From positions 1,240,001-1,304,000 of the forward strand of contig JABYQN010000002.1 in assembly GCA_022606135.1 (NCBI GenBank): DNA of 64,000 nucleotides, read 5' to 3'. A program made the position numbers and the translations under genes. Position 1 is the stretch's first letter; every line of letters starts with the position of its first letter. Positions 45,868 to 57,246 of the stretch are shown one piece after another. The notes under the pieces are model-generated. The model was not told the origin of the DNA and made no database searches. It saw only the letters and a program-made list of their open reading frames with translations. This DNA comes from Fomes fomentarius (Eukaryota > Basidiomycota > Agaricomycetes > Polyporales > Polyporaceae).

Positions 45868-48800
45868 CTATCTGTGCAACTTGCACGCCTGGGACCCCGC
45901 AGCCCACTTGCCCTTGAGCGCAGGTTTCGCAACGGGGGCGATATCCCCAAGTGCGGGGAATGGGTCCTCTACGTCGGCCAGATGTTCTCTCCTAGTAGCG
46001 CCGCCAGTCCAGAGCCGGCCCATCTGCTCCGCGACGTTCAGCACATCCGGGTCGGCAGGAGCAAAGAAAGGTGTTCTCGGAGAACCAGAGGACTGCGACT
46101 GCGACGGTGACGACGCGTCGCGGTAGAACGTTCCGACGTCGGGGGTAGCAAATTTTGGATTGGTGGATCCGATGGGCCTCAGTGCAACCGCTGGGGCTGA
46201 CTGATTTCGCGGTGCATCGTCTACCAACCCGGGGCTATTGAGACTCACTCGCGCACCGGGCCAGGCTCCAGGAACGACTCTCTGGGCCACTGGAGTGCTC
46301 GCTCGCACTCCTGGACGCATTGACAAAGTCGTACTAGTCGGCGAGAGGCCAGGGATGCCAGGCAAACTCGCACTCCGATCCGATAGTGCGAGCGGGTCAA
46401 TCCACGAGTCTCCCCATGCTCGCCATTGTTGTGCAAGCTTCCCGAGGAGAGTATCTCGACCCGAGTTGGTGAGGAAGCTTCGGTTCGTGACCACGATCAT
46501 GCCCGATTGACACCGGGTGAGCATGACGTTCATGCGGTTGAGGGACTTCAGGAATCCTGCGCTACTGGTACGCACGGTGGAGATGATGACGTACGGAGCC
46601 TCGTGTCCTGTGTAGTTGTACATGATGAGCGAGAAACTAGAAAGGATGAGTACGAGAAGACGCACCTTGGAAGCTGTCAACGTTGTAGACACGCTCCCAG
46701 GGGAGGCCTTCTGCTTTGAGTCGCTGCGTGATCGCCGCACGCTGTCCATCGTATGGGGTGATAATGCAGAAGTCGAGGCGTTGATAGTAGTGCTTGACCA
46801 GTGTTACAACAGTATTGACTTCCTCGTGGTTCTGGTGCACTTGAAATGAGTATTGGTACCATCACTGAGGGTATGTTGTGAAGCTGACAACTTACCTTGA
46901 AACTTGACCCCGCAGATGTTTCCAACCCTTTCCGGACATCGACGAAGCGCACACACGACCCATCTGTGATGTGGTGGACCGACTCCAGCTTGGAATTGTA
47001 TATCTCGGCTGAGATAAAGTCACCGAGCGGAGTCGGCATACGGTACTGCATATTGAGGAAGTAGGCAGACGGCTTGATCTGCTTGAAGTCGAAGATGGTC
47101 TTCATACTTGGGGCAGTCTCCTTGCCATATGGAGGCACTTATTGCAACGTCTACACAAGAGAAACAGAATGCAAGATGGGCCAACTCACGTTGCTTGGGG
47201 TCGCCAAACATGCATACTTTCTTCAAGCTCCTGAACTTGTGAAACAGGTGCTGTTGGACATGTCAGCATCTGACTGCACAACCGAGGTCCAGAAGAATGC
47301 CATTCACCATAAACTCAAAGGAATCAATTTGTGAGGCTTCATCAACGATCAACTGCTCGACTGGTATGAGCCGGAGGACAGCACACTTGTCGAGGGCAGG
47401 GTTCGACAACATTGCCACTGTACACAAGATGGTAGTTGCGCCACCAATCTGACGCTCAGCAACGACAGGATCAGTGATGAGCTCATCTGAGCGGATGAGT
47501 CGGTGTTGGATGCTCTCATAGAGGTGCTCATGCCTACAACAAAGACCACTTGAGTCCACATGACATAGGTGAATGGTAGATAATGCCCTCACCACTCAAC
47601 GTAGAACTCCTTCGACACCAAGATCTTGAAATCGATGTCATACTTGACCAGTGACCGCGCAATATTCTTCACGCCTACATTCGACTGTGCAATAACCCAC
47701 ACAGGACACCCACTGCTGTCCCATTCATCGAGTGCTGCGGCGATCGTCGTCGTCTTCCCAGTCCCGGGAGGACCTACAACGAATCAACGATACTTATCAT
47801 GGTGTGACATAGCTCAATGTGTACCTTGGACGACGACGAGTGGCTCATACGGCGACCACATCGCACCAACAACCTCCTTTTGCGAAGGATTGAGTTTACT
47901 AAAGGAGTTGTGGTAAGCGCACGGAGTGGTAGAGAAATACGGCCGTGGCGGGGAGTTCGACGAGAACCAGAGCATCTCGATGAACTGAGACTCTGTGAGC
48001 GAAGAGATGCAGCCCTGTAGGAGCTGCAAGATGAATTCGTCCCGCGCGACTTCAGAATTCGTCAACTCCTCGCGTCCGACGACACGGATGCGCTCGATCC
48101 CGCCTCCACGGAAGCTCCCTCCGACAACTTTCACCCCAGTCTGCTTGCCGTGGACACTGACGGCCTTGCCCACGACAGACTGTCCGTGTGTCGTCTCCAT
48201 CACGATCGCAGTCTAATCACATCCCTTGTCGTCAGCACCAACGGAGCAACGGAGCACAGGGAATTGAACACATTACCTGATTGCTCGCCCGCACCCGTGT
48301 ATTGAACCTCGCATTCCGAATGACAAGCTGCCCATCCCCGTCCACCTCAACATCCTCGAACTCGTTCTCGATCTGCGTCGGTTTCTCTGCCTCGAGCAAC
48401 TCGACGTTCATCAACAGCTCCCCGAGGACCCGGAGCTCCACACCCTGCATATTGTTCGTATCAACCTTCAAACAGTAATCAATCGTCGCCGTCGCCTCCT
48501 CTGCACACCTGCGTACCAGAAGCAGCACCAAGAAAGAGAAACAAAGATGTCAGAGCTCCTCTTTATCAACATGAAATAACGAAGAACGAAATGACTTACA
48601 CAGCAGATATCCACGCACGCAAACACAGATCTTGCACCTGCTGGAGGCACCACAACGCGTGGATTCGATACTTGGGCACATCTTGATGAACCTTCCCCGC
48701 CACGAACTCCGCCGCATTCTTCATCCTCGGATACACGCTCCCCAGATCCACTCCGCGAACGGCCAGCCCACACTGCCGGTGTAGGTGGAGAGCGATCCGC

Positions 48801-49198
48801 GCCATACCAAACCCCGCGAGCATGCAGGTCGGGTTATTCAGCAGTCCGTCCAGCCCGCATGTTGACCTGGTGTTCGTGTGCTGCGAGTTGTAGTTGTAGT
48901 TGTAGTTGTTGGGGATCAGGGTGACTTTGGCGCCCCTGCTCGTGCTCGCGCTTGTGCTTAGGCCCGGACTCGTGGAGGCAAGGTCGACAAAGAACACCTC
49001 CGCCGAAGTCGCGAACGCCACAGCGTTGACCGCCCCGTTCGACGCGAGGCGCACTGCGACGCCTAGAACCGCCGGGCGGTTCTCAAGGACGTACTTCGAG
49101 AGGACGTCGCACGTTCGCGGGGTCAGCTTGCGCAGACGGAGTTGAGATGGGGCGATGTGTGTTGGTAGGATCGTTTGCGGGAGGTAGCTCGCCGCCAT
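45868..49198 (-). CDS. UPF1-type SF1 RNA/DNA helicase with N-terminal extra domain
   Basis: Multi-exon gene starting MAASYLPQTILPTHIAPSQL at 49198. Helicase motifs in order: the Q-like KLNPSQKEVVGAMW; Walker A PPGTGKTTTIAAALDEW, rebuilt across an intron; motif Ic VIAQSNVGVKNIA; Walker B LIVDEASQIDSFEF; motif III MFGDPKQLPPYG; motif IV NMQYRMPTPLGDFI; motif V YNVDSFQG; and motif VI NVMLTRCQSGMIVVTN. This is the UPF1/SEN1/MOV10 class of ATP-driven 5'-3' nucleic-acid translocases. The N-terminal 230 residues (VFFVDLAS..., NNPTCMLAGFGMARIALHLH, VRGVDLGSVYP) resemble an RNase D/DnaQ-like exonuclease fold, but I cannot confirm catalytic acidic residues. No Cys/His-rich CH domain as in true UPF1 is visible. 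The C-terminal 150 residues are disordered and Ser/Pro-rich, ending QACKLHR. Confidence 0.85.
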
Positions 49199-49867
49199 GA
49201 TGGTCTGTCTTCGGGCTGTGGGATGGTCCTGCTCGAGTCGAGTGGAGGGAAGAGGATATAAACGGGAGGGAAAGAGGTTCAGTGGGGGCGGACCCACGGA
49301 GATGAGGACTAAGTACTAAGAACTAGACGGACAATGAATAGGATTCTGGTTCTGGTTCCGAAACGAGCCATAATCTGGTAGATTAGGAGAGTTCTAGTTG
49401 GATTTAGAATACGTTTCGGCACGGCTCCCAGGCCTCGCTTTGACTCACTCCCTCAAATCCTCAGGGTCCATTACCACATTCGACAGTGGCAGATTGCCGT
49501 CCTGAACAGCACTTGAAGCTTTAAGTTTGACGCTGCAGTAGCTGCGGTAGCCGGCAACGGGCAATTGGGTTTTCGCGATGCCGGATGGCGTGAAAATCTA
49601 TCGAAGGATGTCCATGAGGCAGGGCGGGGACGGGTTCATTGGATGATAACTACGCGTACCTGATACGCGTGTGGTATAGCAAGGAAGGGTGTCAGTAAGC
49701 ATGTCAATCGTAAGTCATAAAGGTATCGTCGTGGGTATCCGAAAGTAGTAGCACAAAGAACAGAGACAAAGGGAACCCTGCCGTGAGTCCTCGAGGCATA
49801 ACATACATGCTCGTACCTGTCCCATCGAATCGCATCAACCAAGACGAAGAATGAACAAGTCGACGCG
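49199..49867. other. Intergenic region
   Basis: Helicase promoter and decarboxylase 3' flank, both on the minus strand. A GATATAAAC element near 49254-49262 could be a TATA box for the helicase gene. No gene seen. Confidence 0.45.
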
Positions 49868-52615
49868 TTACGAGAACCGATCCGCGATGCCTCGGAAGAA
49901 GAAAGCACCGAACCTTCCCGCAGGTTCTGGGCCAATATCCGCAGAGCGCATGATCTCTGCAGCATCGAACCCTGCAGTGGGCGACACGCTGCGCCCGATC
50001 GAGTCGCCCACCCTTACGAGGGTCTCGATTGGCGTCGACGAGTTCCTGAGCAGATCATCGTCGAACCTGGTGAAGTAGAGAAGCAACGGATCCGAGTCAG
50101 TGAGCGGCAAGTCATACTCGAAAGATGAGGACGAGACGCACTGCATGAGGCTCCGTGGAAAGATTACGACAATTGTACTGCCACCGTACGCAAAATAGCC
50201 GAGCTCGTCGCCGCGCTTGACCGTTGCGCCCTTCTTCCCGCCCGCTGTCCACAGTATGCTCCCGACCTGCCCGGAGTTGCGATTGCGTGATCAGTCTAGA
50301 GTCAGAACGAACACAAAACAGGTGCGAACGTACGAGCATAGCGCCGATAGCGACGAAGGCTAAGGGCGCCCCGGACTGTGTGTGCGTCATGTACAGCACA
50401 GACCGCTTATTCTCGGTGAATACGTCAAAACCAGTCTGGTTCACCGCCTGAGGATTCACTGTGAAGATTCCGCGGATGTTGATTAGGGTGTGTTTCAGAG
50501 TGATATATCCTAGTACGTGCTACGCGCCTGTGTAGTATTGTCCTGGGATATCGTACGTTTCTCTTACTACGCCGTCGATAGGGCTGTGGAACCGGTGGTA
50601 GTCCTGTGGGGCTAATCTATGATGTCGTAACGGTAAGCATGTGCATGAGTTGTGGTTTTCGGTCCAAGAGATGGAGATACCGGTGACCCACCGGAAGATA
50701 GCGACGCTCCCACCTGCGAACATCCGCGCCTTCTGCGATCTTGGCTTCACGCCCAGTAATGCAGGGATGGTGAACTTGATCCCCTTGATCCTTGTGCGTC
50801 TCGACAGCTTAGTAGAGGCGTGTTGAGCTGAACTCTGACTCACCAGAATTGAGTAGCGGCGCTGACTGTCGGGTAGACTGTGAGCCTGCAATCTGCAGCA
50901 CTACAGATCCCGAGTGGATCGTCAACATTCTGCACTGGGCGCGCGCCGAGTTTCAACTTCCTGCCAGCATGGTGCACAAAGCACCGATCAGCGTCGACGA
51001 GCCATGTCGAAGGATTACGACGCGTGAGATGGGATGAGACGAAGCAGGTCGGTCAAGGGATCGACGTCGGAAACGCGCGTTGAGCACAAATGTTCTCGTC
51101 GGACGTGAGACATAGAAGCTCAAGACGCGTGGCAACACGCGACGACCTCGAGCATCTCCTGACTTTGTCCCACAAGTACGGTCCACGCTAGAAGCACCCT
51201 CGCCTATCCAACCTTCTGTAGCGGGAGGCTTCCTCCTGCACGCGTCGAGTCGGCTACCGCGTTGAGACTCGAGGGGTGATGAGTAGTCACGCTACCGCGT
51301 CCCGACCAACTGGGCGAATGTCGCGGTTTCCGGGCGCATATACGGTTTATCCGTGGACTTCTCAGCCATGAAAATGGCATGAATGGAATGGAAGTCATGC
51401 AAACACCGCGCAGGTCAACGAGTTGAACGAACGTAATGTCCGTGCCAATAGGTCACGAAACCAGAAGTTGTAGTACAATCTCGCGCGACTTTGAGCCTCA
51501 ACCAATGAAGAACGCGCAACCTACCGATGAAAGAACTCGTTGAAAGACTTGTATTTCGTGATGTCCGGTTGCTCCAAATCTTCGAGGCTGAGGGAATACG
51601 TCTGGATGAACGATGGGATGGATTTGACGGACTGCGGCCCGTCGTATATCTTGCCTTGCTAGAGCGAGCGTCACATTTGCGAAGTCACGACACTCTGCGA
51701 CACACCGTTCACTCACTCTGATGGAGAGGTACTTCAATATTTTCGCGACGGTACGATTGTGTAGAAGTTTCATCTGTGTGCCACCGTAGAACATTAGGTG
51801 CATGCCAAGCCTGTGGCTGTCAGTCAGCATTTTGCGGAGTGAAGTACGGAAAGGAACTAGACTGAGATATGACAGATGTCGGAGCCAGGTCCTGCACCCA
51901 AAACACACGACGCCATAACACGTCTGTATCCGGGGGGCTTACTCCAGGAGCCGCCATCCATGAGCTAATTGACGCGCGGCAAGATGAAGAGCGTGTCCCA
52001 AGGGGTGTCCCGTGAACTCGCTACCTCATCCGCAGTCGGGCGTGCGGCTTGCTATGAATATGGTCCACGTAGTGCATCCTTCCGCACGGCTCGCTCGCTG
52101 ACCCAGGTATATTCCCACTAAGATGTTGAAGGCCTGCGGCCCCGATCGCCAAGAGGAGTCACCACACGACAGCACAACGGATTTGGTACGAATCGAGGGA
52201 ATGCGCCTCAGCTAGTCCTCCCAAAAACCCGCTCGTTTGTCATGCTCGCACGGGTGCCCGCAGCACGCACGCCCCCGGCTACTCGGATACGAGAAAAGCG
52301 AACTCACCGCGGGTATATCGGCATGCTCTCGAATATCCTCTCCCCAGTCGTCCGCACAATCACAAAGTTTCCAATATGATACTTGTTCGCGAGCTCCTCC
52401 AAGCCCGGTATCAGCTCGTGTACGAGGGGTATTTCATAGAGCGTGTGCATTGGCGCATGCATCGTGTTCCGCACATCTTCCCCTTCTTCTGAGAGTTGCA
52501 GGAGCTTCTCGAGTGCGGCAACGATCTCCTCGGGGCTTTGTGCGTCGGGTAGATGGTCTGGGTGGATGACCTCGATGGGCTTCGTTGCGGCGACTTCGGC
52601 GGGTATATGGGTCAT
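49868..52615 (-). CDS. Phosphatidylserine decarboxylase family protein
   Basis: Proposed exons begin 52615-52308, 51810-51717, 51658-51525, 50960-50844 and 50790 onward; several more follow to the stop at 49868. The protein makes phosphatidylethanolamine from phosphatidylserine if it is a canonical member. Family blocks: [95 protein letters not shown] and [17 protein letters not shown]. In the last, the Gly-Ser pair is the self-cleavage site giving the pyruvoyl cofactor; the motif is VGSI rather than the usual LGST. The small subunit continues [20 protein letters not shown] and [17 protein letters not shown]. There is no C2 domain, EF hand or obvious mitochondrial presequence; the N-terminal 130 residues are family-specific. 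Some fungal relatives decarboxylate amino acids instead (PsiD class), but the sequence is closer to true decarboxylases. One intron has a GC donor. Confidence 0.88.
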
Positions 52616-53054
52616 CGTTGTTCAGTACAGATCGACTCAGTGAGCGGCAGGAAGAAAGTGGGGGTCGCAAAGAGAGAGGGTTGACGAAGCAAGGGTATAA
52701 ATACGGCGGGATCTGAAGGATGAATTCAGGGCGCGAATGTCACGCCCAAGTTATTTCTTGAAACGTGGGCGACGCGCCAAGGTCCAAGAACTGTCCTGCG
52801 AGCGGGACTTGCCAAACCTGCCCGTGTGACATCACTTAAACCTTAACCCGATTCTAGGTGCAGACTGGCAGCAGCGGCCTTAAACGTCGTTTCGTTTGAT
52901 TCAACTTATTGTGATTTGCTGGCCGGGGAGCAAGACTCTATCAGCATCCTCAAGACCTGCTGGACGCAGACAAAGATAGGGTGGAAATGGGAGAATGCAT
53001 ACCCGTATATAGGTTTCGTGTAGACAACTTCATGTTGATTGAGCCTATGTAGTA

Positions 53055-53237
53055 CTAAGTACAGCCGAACGGATCGATTGGAGCGGGGACTTCTCCACAA
53101 CCCCCGGCGCCGGTGTTTAGACATTCTTCCAAAACTCCTCCAGCGTGTGCTTGAGTACGTTGGGGTACAGTGCAGTCTCGTGTTGCCAGTGTCGCGACGA
53201 CCCGGAAGACGAGGACGAGGATGAGTGGTTTGATCAT
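53055..53237 (-). CDS. Putative small secreted cysteine-containing protein
   Basis: 60-codon frame starting MIKPLILVLVFRVVATLATR, a plausible signal peptide. The mature part has four cysteines (RDC, EEC, GGC, FGC): DCTVPQRTQAHAGGVLEECL, NTGAGGCGEVPAP, IDPFGCT. Length and spacing resemble small secreted proteins of wood-decay fungi, though I cannot name a family. The C-terminus is not a CaaX box, which argues against a mating pheromone. A further exon could extend it. Lies alone between the decarboxylase and dynamin genes, same strand. Confidence 0.4.
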   Translation of the reverse strand: MIKPLILVLVFRVVATLATRDCTVPQRTQAHAGGVLEECLNTGAGGCGEVPAPIDPFGCT

Positions 53238-53970
53238 TACTGGCCATTTCTTATCAGTGTTTCAGTGTGGATGCGAGTGGTCTGCTCCCCATACGCTGCC
53301 ATGTTATATACTCCTCTATCCTCTAGGTCACGCTAGAAACGAACGGCCAAAATCGGGGTAGTCTAGATAACGGGTTGATTTAAGCGGTCAACAGAACCAT
53401 CCGGGAATCGTTTACTTATCCTGGTCCAGATTGAGTCGAAGTAGAGTCACGGTGTTCGCGAAACCGAGAACACGTACGTACTGGATATGCTTTGGTTTTG
53501 AAAACAGTCAGGAAAAAGGAATCCTGTCATGAAGGTGATGAATATTCGGTAAGACTCGGCGCGCTGATTAGTGATGCAACGTCAATCTTACTCCGGGGCA
53601 ATGCAGCAGACCAGCAGTGATTTGTCCCAAGCTCTTAGTGTGGTCCAGGTACTGTCACACCCGCTTACACAATGTGGTATCATAGGTGTGGCCTACACCA
53701 GGTCGTCTCCGAGACTTTCCCCGTCACTCATCAAAGTTCTCCACAAGTATGAATCTCAAACTCGGAAAAGTGTAGATGTACACGCATGTCATGTTATAGT
53801 ACAATCATCGCATGAACGAAAAGATATCGCACAAGAAACGTCATAGCTGATGAGACACAAAACAACCAGAAGATGGCAACCGAAACACCATCATGCTGGA
53901 GTCCGACGCCGGCACGGAGGGAGACAGGTATCAACTTGGGCTCCTTCGACTCAGACTTAGACTCGCCGAG
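53238..53970. other. Intergenic region
   Basis: No supported gene; contains the dynamin-like gene's 3' flank. A frame at 53571-53846 shows no family features. Confidence 0.45.
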
Positions 53971-56798
53971 TCAGAGCCACACTTCCGTCAGCTGCTTCCG
54001 CGCCGTCTCCAGTCGCTCGCGCTTCTTCATGAGCTCCTCGCGCCGTTCAGCGATGTGCCGCGGCTCCCTGATATACTCCGTGCATTGCACATGCGAGTCT
54101 GCGCCTCCGATGCCCAGATTCTTCCGCAACGCCTGCTCGAACGCCTGTCCCCGATCCAGGCCGAGCACGAGCTCGTAGTCGACCGCCATGGGGACCATGT
54201 CCGTGAACCGCTTGTACGCAACTGTATACGTTCCGTCAGCCCTGTTTTCTACTACACGTACGCGCGATCGCTGGGCAACTGACCCTGGAAGTACGCGCGC
54301 GCACTGGCCATGATCTCGATCCCAGCGTCCTGCGGGTCGGGCGGGAGGAGCTTTGCCAAATCCGTCGCCTGCGTGCCATGAAGCCCCATACGCGTGAGCC
54401 CGGACAGGACGTCGTTGATGTACCCGTGCAGCTGGGGATCGTCCCCTGTGTCAGTGATCGCGTCATTGATGCGCTGCGTCAGGGATGAGCGGGGCTGGCT
54501 GTCCTTTGGGCGCCAGCCTTTGTAGTGCCCGAGGAAGCGGTTGCGGTAGTCGCAGTAGTACGGTTCGTTGAGCGTCCGCGGGCGCACCTCGAGCTGCATG
54601 AACCACCTAATGCGGTCTAGGGTTTGCTCCGAGGCTGAGGTTATGAAGTCCGTGATGATTGAGCTGCACAGGCACACCCGTCAGCTCGTCCTTCGTTGAT
54701 GAAGAAAGAATTTGTTCATGACATGATATCTGACGTACGTAACACGGCTCAGCAGTTGCGGGTATTGCATGAAGTGCGTCGACACGAGCTGTTTCACGTA
54801 TTTTATCAGGATATAGTGCACCTCGCGGAAGATCGTGACGGCGGGCTGCTGCCACGCAGCGATGATCGAGGCGATGTACTGTTGTGTAACGATGAAAGGG
54901 ATATGTTCCGGTAACTCACGCGTCCGCGCCCTGTGTGACGCATTAGTCTCTTCATCTTGAACCACATTCGAGACGAAGGACGACTCACTCGCGACACCGT
55001 TTCATGACATCATCGAGGTAAATGGCACGGCTGTCGTTCGCCGGCTTATGGGGGTCTCCTTCATTCGAGAGGAACGAGGGGGGAATAAACTTGTGAATGT
55101 CTGGATTGGCCAAAGCCTGAGCGCGCGTGTATGGACGAAAGTCGGGCTCCGTCGCTTGGATCGCTCTCTTGAACTTGACACATGCGGGCTCGATCTGCTG
55201 AAGCAGCCCGTCTGCGCTCGGAGTGCCTTCGACATGCCGGCTGAGGAGCTTGCAGAACTCGGAGATGTGATAGAGCACCTCCGAGAGAGCGTCTGCCGAG
55301 GGTGGCTTTGGGAGTTGGGTGAGCCTCTCGTCCGTTGCCCCAAGCAGTTTCTGCAGCTCTTCCTGGATGTGCGGGAGCCTAACCGAGTCACATCTTAGCC
55401 ACCCTCTAGTGCAATGCAGCTCTGTCGGAAGCATACCTCTGTGATATGCACTCCGAGAGGACATCGCTCAGACGTTCTACCAGTTTTTCCGTGCCCAGCC
55501 GGTTCTGGTACTCAAGGTCGAGGGCACTCCAAGGTGTGATTGTCGTGAAGAATTCGCGTTCCCTCTCGCGCGCTTCCTCCCATGTGATCCCGGCCGCGAT
55601 GGCGCGGGAGTCCGGCTGCTTCACGCTAAACCACCCGTGCTCCAGAGGCTCCTCCTGGTTCCGGATATAACGCAACCAACTGTCTTCTTCGCCTGAAGGA
55701 ATGCGATCAGGCTTGGTGAGTACGCCTAAGGATCAAGGATAGAATGAAGATCAGTGAGTATATTGATGCCACGGCCAGTCCAGACCATGGAACGGCACTG
55801 ACCAATGGTCCGAGAACCCTCTGGATCGTACTGCCTTGCCAACCTATGGGCACCCTGGTTTTGGAAGTCGGCTATGGTGCGGGTTTACTCTACTATGCAG
55901 TGTGAAGACAGGCGAGATGGGAAATTTTCAACACACTTTCGCATGCTACAGTGAGGAGGATGATGCAGCTTGGCCTCGCGATGTACGTGGTGACGAGATT
56001 CTTCACGAGATCGATATCGCTCTCATTGCCGTTCGTCCCGACACTAGCGATGAGACCTATGTCAAACAGAATGGGGTGTGAGAAAGACGAACGACCCCAA
56101 ACAAAGATGCTATGTCCGATACCGCACCAGGGAGATCGCAGAACGACAGATCCTGAACATCGGGCCCGCTAATCTGCAGCGAAACAGTATTGATAGAGAA
56201 CGTTAGTTCACGCAAAACTCCCGGCATGTCGTCCTCGTCGTCTAAGAAACGCTTGGGATCGGTGCTTGGGTTGAGGATCGCACGCTGGGCGCATCGGATA
56301 CGATCTTCGACCTCGTCCTTGTCGAAGATGATCTCCCCGAATTGCTCGTGCTTGGGATGGCCAAGCGGTTTCCCGTCGCGGTCAGTCAAGATGTTGAGGG
56401 ATACCACGCATTTCCAGGGCTCAGAGGAGTATGACAGGCGGCACTCCGTGGGACATCTACAGGCGAAACAATTCGCACCAATGTCCCCAGGTCCAGTGTG
56501 CAATCTACGTACCTGGTGCATGTCCCTGCCGCCCGAGGCAGCGTGATCCCAGAGATCGACTCAATGAGAGATGACTTCCCGGCACTTTGCGAGCCTATGA
56601 CTGCGATGACCGGGAGGTCGATATCGACCTGGACACTAGAGAACAATCATCGTATGAGATTTCTAAGGATAGATATAGGATGGGCTACCCAGTGAGATGC
56701 AGAGCATTGACGACATCCAGCATGCGCCGCCTCCGCGACGCATATGACGAATGAGACAGACCCACACCAGTGGGTTGATCATGAACATCGGCTAGCAT
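53971..56798 (-). CDS. Dynamin-like GTPase
   Basis: Multi-exon gene. Exon 1 ends RRRMLDVVNALHLTG and joins in frame to VQVDIDLPVIAVIGSQSAGK. The P-loop GSQSAGKSS, switch I region LPRAAGTCTR, DxxG motif FCDLPG (rebuilt across an intron to LIASVGTNGNESDIDLVKNL) and TKPD specificity motif (VLTKPDRIPSGEEDSW) are all present, so the GTPase site is intact. The middle/stalk region follows, with SVKQPDSRAIAAGITWEEAR and LVERLSDVLSECI. The GTPase effector domain ends the protein (HIAERREELMKKRERLETAR to KQLTEVWL). No pleckstrin-homology or proline-rich domain is visible, so it resembles the Vps1/Dnm1-like or interferon-Mx-like fungal class that constricts or remodels membranes. Start 56798 is the first suitable ATG before the conserved exon 1 block. 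Confidence 0.88.
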
Positions 56799-57246
56799 GT
56801 GTGTGTGGTCTATGGCACTGTAATGTAAAAAGTGAGGGGTGGATGTACAACGTTCATAGCGAGTCCGTTTATAAGTGGCGCGATGAGCTTCCCGAGTCGA
56901 TTGTCCGAACTTCTCTGTCGGTGTGGAAACTACCGCAGCACCGCACGCGCTCTCTCTCTCAAACGCGGCTCCAAGGCACGATCCTGTGGCGAAGCGTGAC
57001 GTGTGCTGTGTGCTGCAGCCATCAGGAAAAACCGCAGCGGCGGACCACACTCTCACGATATGCGTTTCCAGGAGGTTCAGAAGTCTGCGACGGGCTGCTA
57101 CATGAGTCGAGAGAATCAAGATAGGACAAAGATGCTGCAGGTGAATAACTCCATTACTCTTCTCTTCTCCGCTTGGTCTTGCCCTTGTAATGCCTGTTTT
57201 GGCGATAAGCGACATCCTCTCACGAAACGCCTGCCAAACGTGCGAC
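56799..57246. other. Intergenic region between UTP20 and the dynamin-like gene
   Basis: 448 bases holding the UTP20 3' flank and dynamin promoter, both minus strand. It carries the 12-mer CTACCGCAGCAC (56930-56941) and a short CT repeat. No gene seen. Confidence 0.5.

Noticed and set aside
49868..52615. Decarboxylase as an L-tryptophan decarboxylase (PsiD-like)
   Set aside because: The sequence follows the true phosphatidylserine decarboxylase blocks ([29 protein letters not shown]) more closely, and no psilocybin-type cluster genes surround it.
53055..53237. Possible mating-pheromone precursor
   Set aside because: It does not end in a CaaX box (last residues FGCT), and no pheromone receptor or homeodomain gene is nearby.
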